A stretch of DNA of 64,000 nucleotides from a virus, in IMG/VR virus record IMGVR_UViG_3300002916_000001, positions 1 through 64,000 of that record; one strand, given 5' to 3'. This document shows, in pieces, positions 32,758-40,455 of the stretch. Within the stretch, counting starts at the first letter, position 1; each line of letters opens with the position of its first letter. The translations under genes were made by a program, and so were the position numbers. Under the pieces are notes generated by a model. The model worked only from the letters and a program-made list of their open reading frames with translations, had not been told where the DNA came from and made no database searches.

Positions 32758-34371
32758 TTATGCAGTTACTAACTTTTTCTCTCTACGTTCATTCTTCCTA
32801 CGAATATACTCATCCCGTGCTTCTCGTTGATGTTGCTTTGCTTCATCTTGGAGATCCTTGACTCTTTGCTCCAAGGAATATCCAGGCTCTTGCCGTGTCA
32901 CCATTGCGCACCCACCAGGAATAAGATCAATGACTGCTTGGACACGGGCATTGAATTGGTCTTCGGAGCTAGAGCGATGATCCAGATAGTGCTCATTGCA
33001 ATACATAGTGCCATCGATTTCATGCGTTGCCGGTGTTTCCTTTTTGATATCTAGGCAGTCGCTGCACCAATCAGGGCCATCTTCAAAGAGGTCTGATCTA
33101 CAGTTTTTACAATAAAGATTGCCATTTATGAAATCATGCCTCAATTCAGAGGCACCCTGGGGGATCTTGTCAGAGTCCCAACCCTCAAAGGATGGAATAC
33201 GTTGCTGGCAGGAGTAGCACTGCTCATCAAAAGTCTGAATCTGACTTGGCTCTATTTCAATTGCCTCTGCCCCCACAGTCTTACCCATTCCCTGCTCTAT
33301 CCATGCACGGATATCCCAGTTGTCCAGGAGCATATCATTGATATCGGGTAGGAAGGGGCGTAGCCGTCTTGCATTGGGCAGCCGTTCTAGCCACCACTTT
33401 GACTCTTTATCGCCAGCTGCATCGGCATCAAGGGCAACCAAGACTAACGGCATGAGTGCAAGCCTTGCCAGGTTGGCTACATTCTGCCCACACTGCACGC
33501 CAGTCGTTGCCACAACATTGACTATATCGCTGCATTCCTGGACTACTGACAAGGCATCCAGGGGGCCTTCAGTGAGCACTGTGGGTCTTTTCATTCTCAG
33601 GCAATCTGCCATATAAAGTTCGTCAGTGGAACTGCCTTTAGCATTCTTCCATCGTTCGTCCTTTGGACAATCGGGGCGCAAGTCACGACGAAAGATTGTG
33701 AAGTACCAACCAGACTCATAATCATGAAAGTAGAAGTTTTGCAGGGGGATAATCATGCGTGGGACACCTCCTTGTGCAGAGTAGCCTAAGCGGGCTTTTC
33801 TGATTGTCTCATCCTGCAGCCCGCGTCCTCTTGCATACTCAAGCCCTGGCAGTCCCTCGGCAGTCCAGATGCTTTCGCGGTAGTCCTCCATAGCTCTATG
33901 GACTTCCTCTTGCCAGGTAATCGAGCGATAGTCAGAATGTGCATGTCTTTGCCGTTGCGTGGGCTTTCTAGTGGCTTGTTGCTCTCTCTCAGCTCCCAAG
34001 TCCAGGAGATGTTTCTCTGCCCGTTCGTATCGCCATCGTTTTTCGTAGGCGTACCGTTTGTAGGCGTTTTCAAATGAGAGCATGCCATCATCTATAGCCT
34101 TCAGAATAGCATCATCTAGGGAGATATGCCGGTAGTGCATAAGATAGCTGACTTCGTCTCCCCATCCACGTTTCCTATCCCTGCCAGAAATCACCTCTGC
34201 AGAGTCCCAGCATCCACGGCACATAAACACCCAGGAGTATCCATTCCATCTCACACTAAATCCGTCCCTCTGACACCCACAATTTGGATCAGGGCAAGGT
34301 CCAGAGTATTCTTTTGCTGCTTTCTTCTTTAGTCGTGTATCTTCTTGTGCTAAACCCAGAATGTTCAACAT
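32758..34371 (-). CDS. Second TOPRIM primase
   Basis: 537 residues. N-terminal zinc site (CPDPNCGCQ...FMCRGC), TOPRIM motifs VLTEGPLDALS and LVALDADAAGDKE, then several Cys clusters (CYSCQQ, YCKNC, WCSDC, YCNEH) and a basic coiled tail. The design parallels the primase at 25003-26661 but the sequences are well diverged. It sits directly downstream of the RepA-like ATPase and iteron cluster, as expected for a replication module. Confidence 0.85.
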   Translation of the reverse strand: MLNILGLAQEDTRLKKKAAKEYSGPCPDPNCGCQRDGFSVRWNGYSWVFMCRGCWDSAEVISGRDRKRGWGDEVSYLMHYRHISLDDAILKAIDDGMLSFENAYKRYAYEKRWRYERAEKHLLDLGAEREQQATRKPTQRQRHAHSDYRSITWQEEVHRAMEDYRESIWTAEGLPGLEYARGRGLQDETIRKARLGYSAQGGVPRMIIPLQNFYFHDYESGWYFTIFRRDLRPDCPKDERWKNAKGSSTDELYMADCLRMKRPTVLTEGPLDALSVVQECSDIVNVVATTGVQCGQNVANLARLALMPLVLVALDADAAGDKESKWWLERLPNARRLRPFLPDINDMLLDNWDIRAWIEQGMGKTVGAEAIEIEPSQIQTFDEQCYSCQQRIPSFEGWDSDKIPQGASELRHDFINGNLYCKNCRSDLFEDGPDWCSDCLDIKKETPATHEIDGTMYCNEHYLDHRSSSEDQFNARVQAVIDLIPGGCAMVTRQEPGYSLEQRVKDLQDEAKQHQREARDEYIRRKNERREKKLVTA

Positions 34372-34398
34372 TTTCTTTCCCCCAAATCTTTGCGTCGC

Positions 34399-34504
34399 AA
34401 CTTTACGACATTACGACACTCCTAAAGGAGTGTGTCGTAATGTCGTAAAGTTTTGGGCCATGTGCAGTGCGCAATGTCGCGAAATTGTCGTAATGTCGTA
34501 AAGT
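34399..34504. repeat. Three 19-bp iterons, two forming a long hairpin
   Basis: TGTCGTAATGTCGTAAAGT occurs at 34433-34451 and 34486-34504 and inverted at 34400-34418. The inverted pair forms a stem of over 20 bp (loop near TCCTAAAGGA). Each unit contains an internal TCGTAA(A/T) half-repeat. It lies between the RepA-like gene and the primase. This is a candidate origin, operator or attenuator. Confidence 0.8.
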
Positions 34505-34515
34505 GAAAGTATGTT

Positions 34516-35859
34516 CTATATAGCATATTCATCGTCATTCTCTCCAACCGTGCTAAAACCCGATTTCTTAATGTAGGTATCATGTTTACCCTGATTCTCT
34601 TTCCTCTCAATCAGTCCCTTTTCCTCGAACAAGTCCCTAAATCGCTCCAAGGTCCTGCGTGAGACACCGACATTGGCATCTTCCACAAACTTGCACCATT
34701 CACCTAATGTCAATCCACTAACAAGCAAATCTAAGCACTGACGTTGTTTGGGATTAAGGTCATTTTTTAATGGAGCATCTGAAGGAACTACCACGCAAGA
34801 GGTAATTGTTTCCCCCGTTTCTGGATGTGCATAAAGCGGAATGACCTTGAGTTCAAGGTGGATATCAGCGAATTGCTCTGCATCTCTTTGCTTGTTGCAA
34901 CTGAGAACAATCGGGCTTTCTTTGCTGGGATGAGTTAGGTCTATCATGGTGTCTACGTGATTTCTGAATGCAGCACTCCCATTCACTTTTCCTGTCCAGT
35001 TTGCATGGTGAACGATCATGCAGTGGCATCCATACCTCTGGCTTATTTCATGAAGCACCATGAGTGCCTGCGTGACTTCCATTTGATCGTTCTGATTGGT
35101 CCCCACAGCGCACATGCTATAGTTATCTACAATCAGAAGCGATGGTTTCTCATCAGCCTCTTCGAGAGTATCAAGCAGTTCTCGATAGTGATCCTTTAAC
35201 TGGACGGGCCATGTGATGAACTCGATATTGGGGGTTTTTCCCCTACCGCATTCTTTTCTCCATGCGGCAGTGCGAAGTTTTAGCCCATGACCTCCCTCTG
35301 TGTTGATGTACCAAACCTTGCCTTGTTTAACAGGACGCCCAAACCAGTGAATACCATGAGCTATGCAGTATGCTATGTTGAGTGCATTGAACGTTTTTCC
35401 TGTACCGCTTGGCCCGAAAATCATGCTAACGCCACATGCTTGCAGAGTGTTCCCGATCAAGTATTCAATATCTGGCAGTGCATCAATATCATCCTCTGTA
35501 TACCGAATGATAACCTTTTTGCCATTCTTGCCAATCTTGAAACGATGGTCATTTTGCTCCCCCGCAGGCGCTGGAACTCCGACAACAGAGCGCCAGTCAT
35601 TAAGCAGTGGATGGTCCGTTTCTGCATAGACATCGTATGCCTTCCAGAAATCTTCTTCGTCGCCATCTATGCGTATCCTGCGCAATGCAGTGGCTATATC
35701 ACGGTAAATACTAGAGAGCTTGTTGATTTCCTCCAAGGTTGGCGTTGGATCGTTAATTCGTATGCGGCTTGCGATATCAATAAAAGCCTGCTGACGTTCA
35801 TTGGGAGGCTGCTTGGATTGTTTCTTGCGGTCTCTGTATTCTTCAATACCTACAACCAT
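34516..35859 (-). CDS. RepA-like hexameric replicative ATPase
   Basis: 447 residues. RecA-fold ATPase with Walker A GPSGTGKT (149-156), Walker B SLLIVDN, and a conserved HHANWTGKVNGSAAF stretch, as in plasmid RepA/AAA_25 helicases. The C-terminus looks like a winged helix (LTLGEWCKFVEDANVGVSRRTLERF). ATG 35859 follows GGAG. Likely the replicative helicase or initiator. Driven by TTGACA-17-TAATTT of the shared block. Confidence 0.85.
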   Translation of the reverse strand: MVVGIEEYRDRKKQSKQPPNERQQAFIDIASRIRINDPTPTLEEINKLSSIYRDIATALRRIRIDGDEEDFWKAYDVYAETDHPLLNDWRSVVGVPAPAGEQNDHRFKIGKNGKKVIIRYTEDDIDALPDIEYLIGNTLQACGVSMIFGPSGTGKTFNALNIAYCIAHGIHWFGRPVKQGKVWYINTEGGHGLKLRTAAWRKECGRGKTPNIEFITWPVQLKDHYRELLDTLEEADEKPSLLIVDNYSMCAVGTNQNDQMEVTQALMVLHEISQRYGCHCMIVHHANWTGKVNGSAAFRNHVDTMIDLTHPSKESPIVLSCNKQRDAEQFADIHLELKVIPLYAHPETGETITSCVVVPSDAPLKNDLNPKQRQCLDLLVSGLTLGEWCKFVEDANVGVSRRTLERFRDLFEEKGLIERKENQGKHDTYIKKSGFSTVGENDDEYAI

Positions 35860-35883
35860 CTCTTTAAGTCTCCGCTTCCTACG

Positions 35884-35912
35884 AAATTAGTTTTACTATT
35901 TTAAACTGTCAA
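35884..35912 (-). promoter_or_regulatory. Promoter TTGACA-17-TAATTT, shared block
   Basis: Leftward TTGACA (35912-35907) preceded by CTTTCACTGGGAACGGGTC; -10 TAATTT (35889-35884). Confidence 0.65.
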
Positions 35913-35977
35913 GACCCGTTCCCAGTGAAAGAGCACTGATTTTACAACGAACTGCTCTGCTTTTTCAATGGTAGCCC

Positions 35978-36007
35978 TTGACATTCACTGTAGAGGTTGC
36001 GTATACT
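35978..36007 (+). promoter_or_regulatory. Promoter TTGACA-18-TATACT
   Basis: TTGACA 35978-35983 and TATACT 36002-36007, pointing into a 70-base interval that ends in a terminator. Confidence 0.7.
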
Positions 36008-36013
36008 AACAAT

Positions 36014-36083
36014 CAGAATTTGAAATTGCCATATGGCAGGATACCCAGTTGATGATTGATGCCCATCGGCTGGGTTATTTTTA
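36014..36083 (+). ncRNA. Candidate small RNA (about 70 nt)
   Basis: A consensus-like promoter at 35978-36007 and a hairpin at 36043-36075 (ACCCAG/CTGGGT with inner GATG/CATC) followed by TATTTTTA bracket a transcript with no reading frame. It lies between the RepA-like gene and an HTH gene and is not antisense to either coding region. It could be a copy-control or regulatory RNA. Confidence 0.5.
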
Positions 36084-36332
36084 TGCCACACTTTTGCTTT
36101 GCTGGCTCCTGCCTTCTGCATCATTGACAGAGGCTTGTCTCTTCTCCTCAAGTATTCTTGCCGACTCTTTGCGCTGTTCGTCAATATATGCATCCAAGTC
36201 AGACTCTTCGAACTTCCAAGACTTGCCTATTTTGACTGGATGAAGTTTGTCTTGGTCCATCAATCTATATATGGTTCGTTCACTGACTCCCAGCGACTTG
36301 GCTGTGTCGGTTATGCTTAACCACCGGCTCAT
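36081..36332 (-). CDS. Excisionase-like HTH protein (83 aa)
   Basis: SITDTAKSLGVSERTIYRLMDQDKLHPVKIGKSWKFEESDLDAYI is a complete HTH_17 excisionase-type domain. The rest is a charged helix. GAAAGGAG precedes ATG 36332, and TTGACA-17-TATTCT with TGG extension (36359-36387) drives it. Likely a regulator or recombination directionality factor. Confidence 0.85.
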   Translation of the reverse strand: MSRWLSITDTAKSLGVSERTIYRLMDQDKLHPVKIGKSWKFEESDLDAYIDEQRKESARILEEKRQASVNDAEGRSQQSKSVA

Positions 36333-36358
36333 ATTGTTGGTCTCCTTTCTGCTATCCT

Positions 36359-36387
36359 AGAATACCATGCTTGGCAGGGTTTGTCAA
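36359..36387 (-). promoter_or_regulatory. Promoter TTGACA-17-TATTCT (extended -10)
   Basis: Leftward -35 (36387-36382) and -10 (36364-36359). Confidence 0.75.
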
Positions 36388-36488
36388 GGATTGGCAGGGA
36401 TTGCATAGTACTTCTCTGTTATTTCATCACGCCCCTACGCCGCGCTTTTCCCTGATCTTCCCTGATCTTCCCTGCCATCAGTGAAGGA

Positions 36489-36707
36489 TCAACGAGAGAC
36501 GGTACATTTCTGCGCAACGTACTCTGCGCCTACCTTGTCGATATGGACTTTGTCGTGCCCGTCTTCGATGTAAAATAGCCGTGCGAGCTTGCCCTCAACT
36601 TTGACGCCTGTAACTAGCATATCCTTGCTGCGTCCCCTGATAGAGTCGCCTTCCTTGAAATCCTCGATTGCACGCCATTCGTGCGTCTCAGATATACTCT
36701 TGCCCAT
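36489..36707 (-). CDS. Hypothetical protein (72 aa)
   Basis: Not recognised. Begins MGKSISETHEWRAIED after AAAGGATTTCACA. Looks like a small beta-barrel (VTGVKVEGKLARLFYIEDGHDKV). Follows the coiled-coil gene by 21 bases, so probably co-transcribed. Confidence 0.65.
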   Translation of the reverse strand: MGKSISETHEWRAIEDFKEGDSIRGRSKDMLVTGVKVEGKLARLFYIEDGHDKVHIDKVGAEYVAQKCTVSR

Positions 36708-36728
36708 TGTGAAATCCTTTCTGCTATG

Positions 36729-37094
36729 TTATTCCTCGCCTTTCTTTGGTAGCCGTGCAAGGATCTCTTGCAGCGTTGCATCAATGCCATCGAAGCGCTT
36801 GCCATGCTCTTGTTGCCTATCCCTGAAATCAGCCTGGCTTTCCTTGATGGCAATGATGTCTGCCTTGACGCCTTGTATATCGGTTCCCATGACTTCCATC
36901 TTTTGCTGAAGCACGCCAATGTTCGTGTTTGCCTGCCCTACCTCTTTGAATGTCTTCATGAGCAGTTCCCCCTGGGCTTTCTGCTCATCCGACAAATCTT
37001 TCAACGTTTCTGTGTGCTTCTCAAGTGTTCGCTCAGTCTCTATTTGCTGCTCTTCAATCGCTTTGAAACGACGTTCAACGAGCTTGTCTTCCAT
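36729..37094 (-). CDS. Coiled-coil protein (121 aa)
   Basis: Start at ATG 37094 (MEDKLVERRFK...), with GGGGG upstream; the longer frame is not supported. Nearly the whole protein is heptad-rich and charged, like phage hemolysin-XhlA/DUF-type coiled coils, but without a membrane helix. Role unknown. Confidence 0.65.
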   Translation of the reverse strand: MEDKLVERRFKAIEEQQIETERTLEKHTETLKDLSDEQKAQGELLMKTFKEVGQANTNIGVLQQKMEVMGTDIQGVKADIIAIKESQADFRDRQQEHGKRFDGIDATLQEILARLPKKGEE

Positions 37095-37290
37095 TGGCAA
37101 TCCCCCTTCCCTGTATGCTATGCTTTCATTGGTTTTCTCATTGCATTTCCATGGCCCTCTACGACGCCTCTCGGCACGGGTGGGATCTCTGAAGCTCATG
37201 GAAGTGCACTGCCATCCTCGCCTTGCGCTGACATTCGTAGAATGCAGTGAGCGCAAGGCAAGGGCTAGGCGGCACCTCACGCGAATTGTT

Positions 37291-37785
37291 TCATGCCTCT
37301 ATGTCCCTTGGAAGGTGGTCTCTTGTGAGATAATGCCAAGGGTCAGGGCAGCATTGACTTCCCTCCGTATCTATAACCAATCGAATAGCGGTCATGGATA
37401 CGTTGAAAAGCGCTGCATACTCTTTTCTTGAAAGGTTATAAGCATTAAAGCGAACAATCGCAGCTTGCTCATCTGTTAACCTCCTTGTGGCAACGTTGTA
37501 CCCTTTAGGGGCAATGCTTGGAATTTTTCTGATCCAATATCTTTCGCATTCTCTCATCAGCTTTTCATCAGAGATTAGCTCTATGCATTCAACAGAAAAC
37601 TTCTCTACCCCAATTTTCCACATTGCCCTATGAAGGGAATTGCAGTCATATCCTGGATGTTCCTCAGAGTACCATTTTGCTTTGCTGATGTGGGTTTTCC
37701 ACCGCTGTTCGATGTGAACAGATGATCCAATGTAAATCAAGCCATTCACGCTGTTTGTGATCTTGTAAACACCACTTGTAGGCAT
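37291..37785 (-). CDS. GIY-YIG endonuclease
   Basis: 164 residues. GVYKITNSVNGLIYIGSS is the GIY-YIG core, followed by RW-K-H helices and the catalytic-type Glu in ECERYWIRK. The C-terminal part (LTDEQAAIVRFN...LSRKEYAALFNVSMTAIR) looks like an HTH DNA-binding module, as in homing enzymes of the SegA/NUMOD class. Probably a free-standing homing nuclease. Confidence 0.85.
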   Translation of the reverse strand: MPTSGVYKITNSVNGLIYIGSSVHIEQRWKTHISKAKWYSEEHPGYDCNSLHRAMWKIGVEKFSVECIELISDEKLMRECERYWIRKIPSIAPKGYNVATRRLTDEQAAIVRFNAYNLSRKEYAALFNVSMTAIRLVIDTEGSQCCPDPWHYLTRDHLPRDIEA

Positions 37786-37879
37786 TAGTCCAACTTCCCT
37801 GTGCTATAATAGCACTATCGATTTCAAAGGTATGCAGCGATTGCAAAGATTCGCCCCTGAGTTTCACTGCATACCTGGA

Positions 37880-38110
37880 TCACGCCACACCTTCTAAGGA
37901 TTGGCTTTTCTCCTCTTCAAACACTATTAGATCTCCAGGTTCAACACCGAGTGCTTTTGCGATCTTTCCAAGTTCTGCCAAGTCGACAGTACCTGTTTTG
38001 TTGTTCCAATAGCGATTAAGCAATGGCGGTGTAACCTTTGCTTCTATTTGCAGATGCGATTGCCTGATTCCTCTAGCTTCTGCAACTTCTTTGATTCGTA
38101 ACTTTACCAT
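37880..38110 (-). CDS. XRE/CI-like repressor
   Basis: 76 residues from ATG 38110 (GGAGG eight bases upstream). VKLRIKEVAEARGIRQSHLQIEAKVTPPLLNRYW and LGVEPGDLIVF form a compact Cro/CI HTH. It is divergent from the rightward promoter at 38223, the layout of a lysogeny-type switch. Promoter TTGACA-17-TATCCT at 38149-38177. Confidence 0.85.
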   Translation of the reverse strand: MVKLRIKEVAEARGIRQSHLQIEAKVTPPLLNRYWNNKTGTVDLAELGKIAKALGVEPGDLIVFEEEKSQSLEGVA

Positions 38111-38148
38111 AAGCATGACCTCCGGCATGCGCCATTAATCTTGTAATT

Positions 38149-38177
38149 AGGATACCATTTTTTAACATTGGTGTCAA
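38149..38177 (-). promoter_or_regulatory. Repressor promoter TTGACA-17-TATCCT
   Basis: Leftward -35 (38177-38172) and extended -10 (38154-38149). TATTGACA recurs in both divergent promoters of this interval. Confidence 0.75.
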
Positions 38178-38222
38178 TATCACTGAGTATTCATTCCCAT
38201 GTAAAAATTGGTCTAAAATATA

Positions 38223-38251
38223 TTGACATTAATACGCTAGTGTGTTATTAT
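38223..38251 (+). promoter_or_regulatory. Rightward promoter TTGACA-17-TATTAT
   Basis: TTGACA 38223-38228 and TATTAT 38246-38251, divergent from the repressor. The first coding sequence downstream starts only at 38556, so the leader is about 300 nt. Confidence 0.8.
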
Positions 38252-38417
38252 TCGATTGTGAGGTTGAGGAAGTGAGGAGAGCACACTGAAAAATTAAATA
38301 CCGCGACTTCGAAGAGCAGGCTCCTCTGCAATGGTTCCCCTTGTTGGACTTGTCCAAGGGTGCAAACGGGAGGAAGCGAGGCAAGCTCAAGACTACAGGC
38401 AGAAGTCGGGAATACAC

Positions 38418-38502
38418 GAGAGCGATGGCCCCAGCTACAACATCGGAGTTATGGTATCCGGTCCCTTGCGCTGGTGAGAGGATTCGATTTCCTCTGCTCT
38501 CA
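38418..38502 (+). other. tRNA-like fold in the long leader
   Basis: GAGAGCG (38418-38424) pairs with TGCTCTC (38495-38501), and GAGGA-TTCGATT-TCCTC (38478-38494) looks like a T-arm placed exactly as in a tRNA. The D and anticodon arms do not fold properly and no CCA is encoded, so this is not called as a tRNA. Confidence 0.3.
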
Positions 38503-38506
38503 TTGA

Positions 38507-38868
38507 CCTGCCCCGCGAGGCATTGAAACGTCAACGAATAACAAGGAGTAAACCAATGACCAAACACGGAACGCCAGTGGTTTTCAAGGATGAGACCACG
38601 AACACCTTCGAAGTCATCGGAATACGGTGACATCTCAAGGAAGATTGCCTCTGACTTCAAGGACATCAATGAAGTTAGTGAGTGGGTACGGGCGCAGGAT
38701 GGTGCAATGAGGGCAAGGGGCAATCATTTCCTACTTGGTGATTATAGGGAGATATATCTCCCATAATCAAAAAGGGCGATAGGTACAGCCTCTGACGGTC
38801 ATGCGTCAATCGCCCTTTGCCTGCCCCGCGTGGCAGGGAGATCATCGATAATCAAGGAGGAGCCCTAT
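38507..38868 (+). promoter_or_regulatory. Duplicated leader/RBS module
   Basis: CCTGCCCCGCG-A/T-GGCA followed about 20 bases later by CAAGGAG occurs at 38507-38555 and 38819-38866, each ending at a start codon (38556 and 38867). In the second copy CCTGCC/GGCAGG pair. It may be a shared cis-regulatory hairpin. Confidence 0.55.
38556..38766 (+). pseudogene. Small gene interrupted by UGA with +1 continuation
   Basis: ATG 38556 after AAGGAG reads MTKHGTPVVFKDETTN... to TGA at 38628. One base on, the sequence continues DISRKIASDFKDINEV...GDYREIYLP to a stop at 38766, giving a coherent ~70-residue protein. The junction CGG-TGA-C resembles the layout of the prfB +1 shift site. Recoding, mutation or sequence error are all possible. 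A 15-bp stem (TGATTAT.../...ATAATCA) covers the 3' end. Confidence 0.5.
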
Positions 38869-39031
38869 GTGGTTCTTTGTGGCATCCCTGTGCGCAGCCT
38901 ATGTCTTTGTCGGCATTGCCCTCTTTTGTGGGGCATGCTATACAGGCAACTGGATATTGATAGCACTATCCATTGATGGATATGTGCTGAATCTCTTTAT
39001 ACTGGAATACGCAAAAGGCAAGGATTGGTAA
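38867..39031 (+). CDS. 54-residue membrane protein
   Basis: Reads MWFFVASLCAAYVFVGIALFC..., with two hydrophobic segments (about 2-22 and 29-46) and a charged C-terminus EYAKGKDW. AAGGAGGAG supports the start. First of a run of tiny genes. Function unknown. Confidence 0.65.
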   Translation: MWFFVASLCAAYVFVGIALFCGACYTGNWILIALSIDGYVLNLFILEYAKGKDW

Positions 39032-39042
39032 AAGGAGTAAGT

Positions 39043-39198
39043 ATGTTCACCGAAATCACCGTATTCTTCGCAACTACAGCGAATAACATTGCAGCGTTCT
39101 TTGCCAACAATGCACTTTTCGTTGCAGGCAATGTGGCAGCGTTGCTACTCACCGTTTCAATCATCGTGGCTTGGGAGATTGCCAAGCAGAGGAGATAA
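39043..39198 (+). CDS. 51-residue membrane protein
   Basis: MFTEITVFFATTANNIAAFF then a clear membrane helix (ALLLTVSIIVAWEI) and KQRR. AAAAGGAG lies six bases upstream. Orientation is probably N-out, C-in by the positive tail. Confidence 0.6.
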   Translation: MFTEITVFFATTANNIAAFFANNALFVAGNVAALLLTVSIIVAWEIAKQRR

Positions 39199-39201
39199 GC
39201 C

Positions 39202-39393
39202 ATGTCCGACGAAACCACCGATCCATTCGCAGAGCCCTGCTATGCATGCGATGCGCTCACATCGACTAACCGCGTATGCACTGCATGCAGTGATCCGTGC
39301 TGCGAGGAGCACTTTGTCAGCGTTGAAGGCATTGTGTACTGCGTTGAATGCAATGCAGAAGACGCACGGTACTTCAGTGAGGAGGAGAACTAG
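39202..39393 (+). CDS. Small zinc-binding protein (63 aa)
   Basis: CYACD, CTACSDPCCEEH and CVECN form two interleaved zinc sites in an acidic protein, similar in style to treble-clef or B-box-like fingers. Three bases separate it from the upstream stop. Likely protein-binding; family not recognised. Confidence 0.65.
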   Translation: MSDETTDPFAEPCYACDALTSTNRVCTACSDPCCEEHFVSVEGIVYCVECNAEDARYFSEEEN

Positions 39394-39396
39394 CCA

Positions 39397-39714
39397 ATGA
39401 AAGACACCATCGCCATCGCTGCCTCATCCCTGGCATCACTGCCACACGACGCCCTCATTGCACTCTACAATGCAGAGTCCCGCCGCCTCTCTCACGGAGC
39501 AGAGCCTCACTTGGTAGACAACTCCTGCAAGCCGGACTATATAATCGGTCTCTTCGGCACCCTTGCAATCCGTGCCAGACAAGCCGCTGAGCAGCGAAGC
39601 AATGAGCTTGCAGCGATGTCCCCGGTCTCCAATGAGCCGACAAGGCAGAGCAAAGAGGATTCACTGATGTCGGTGCCTCTCAATGTGGCTCAAGAGTTTC
39701 GGCTAATGAGATAG
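39397..39714 (+). CDS. Hypothetical protein (105 aa)
   Basis: Not recognised. Starts MKDTIAIAASSLASLPHD; helical, with no membrane or metal motif. Four bases after the previous stop, so co-transcribed. Confidence 0.6.
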   Translation: MKDTIAIAASSLASLPHDALIALYNAESRRLSHGAEPHLVDNSCKPDYIIGLFGTLAIRARQAAEQRSNELAAMSPVSNEPTRQSKEDSLMSVPLNVAQEFRLMR

Positions 39715-39727
39715 TTACTGTAGATTG

Positions 39728-39753
39728 TGTCAAGAGTTGTTCTTAATGAAAGG
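39728..39753 (-). promoter_or_regulatory. Shared block in a leader position
   Basis: TGTCAAGAGTTGTTC followed by TGAAAGGA lies directly ahead of the start at 39764; GAAAGGA serves as ribosome-binding site. Leftward, TTGACA has no matching -10 here, so the block is not a promoter in this copy. Confidence 0.6.
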
Positions 39754-39763
39754 AAAATTTTCT

Positions 39764-40066
39764 ATGTCAAGTAAAGTTACGATCGCTGCAGGGTATGTCT
39801 CTGATGAGGCACTGAAGTTTCTGCGAAGTCACGGTGCAATCATTGACAGTGCCCTTGGCATCACGATGATTGAGTTGCCAGAGAATGCAGAGATCTGCGA
39901 GCCAGGATATCAAAGCCCGCAAAGCGAATATGCCATTCAATGGACTGACAAGGATGGCAGCGATCCCCTGGAATGGATCGAGGTACAGCTGTGCTTCGAT
40001 ATCAATAAGACAACGGTTTATCTCAGAAAGCATGTAGAAGAGGTACAAAGGTATGTTCGCTTTTAA
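39764..40066 (+). CDS. Hypothetical protein (100 aa)
   Basis: Not recognised. MSSKVTIAAGYVSDEALKFL... with an alternation of helices and strands (LGITMIELPE, WIEVQLCFDI). GAAAGGA ten bases upstream marks ATG 39764. Overlaps the next gene by 14 bases. Confidence 0.65.
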   Translation: MSSKVTIAAGYVSDEALKFLRSHGAIIDSALGITMIELPENAEICEPGYQSPQSEYAIQWTDKDGSDPLEWIEVQLCFDINKTTVYLRKHVEEVQRYVRF

Positions 40067-40410
40067 TCTCCCATCCGGGGTCACCCTGCAATCCATCGAC
40101 ACCTTGTTTGAAGAGGCCGATGAAGACCAGTGTCAAGACACCGAGTCCGAGGAAAAGACAGAGAGGGCATTGACACCCGCTGAGATGGCAGAGATTGCAG
40201 AGTTGTTGAACAGTCCTGAAGTCTTGGCATGTCGAGTCGCCACAAGGGAAAGCACTTCTAGAATGGCTGCAAGGTCAATCTGAAGTCTTGGTGCCCTATG
40301 AGGCCTCCGCAATCGAAGAAGAGGAGGACCCCAACCCGTTCACTGCATCCACTGCGGAGTCAATGATTGCAGAGGCACAAGACAACGAGTCCATTGATTT
40401 TCCCTATTAG
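40053..40410 (+). pseudogene. Acidic protein gene with apparent +1 frameshift
   Basis: ATG 40053 reads MFAFNLPSGVTLQSID...AEIAELLNSPEVLAC, then drifts to a stop at 40283. The next frame from about 40220 reads ESPQGKALLEWLQGQSEV and an acidic tail ending ESIDFPY at 40410. Joined, they give a sensible ~118-residue acidic protein. A terminator-like hairpin follows. Confidence 0.5.
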
Positions 40411-40418
40411 TGCGTCAA

Positions 40419-40455
40419 GGCTCTCTGCCTGCCTCCCACAGCTTTGCAGAGAGCC
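40419..40455. terminator. Hairpin GGCTCTCTGC/GCAGAGAGCC
   Basis: A 10-bp perfect stem, 17-base loop, nine bases after the stop at 40410; no T run. Supports 40410 as the true gene end. Confidence 0.5.

Noticed and set aside
38418-38502. A tRNA gene
   Set aside because: Acceptor and T-arm fit, but the D-arm does not pair, the anticodon loop is abnormal and no CCA follows; kept only as a tRNA-like fold.
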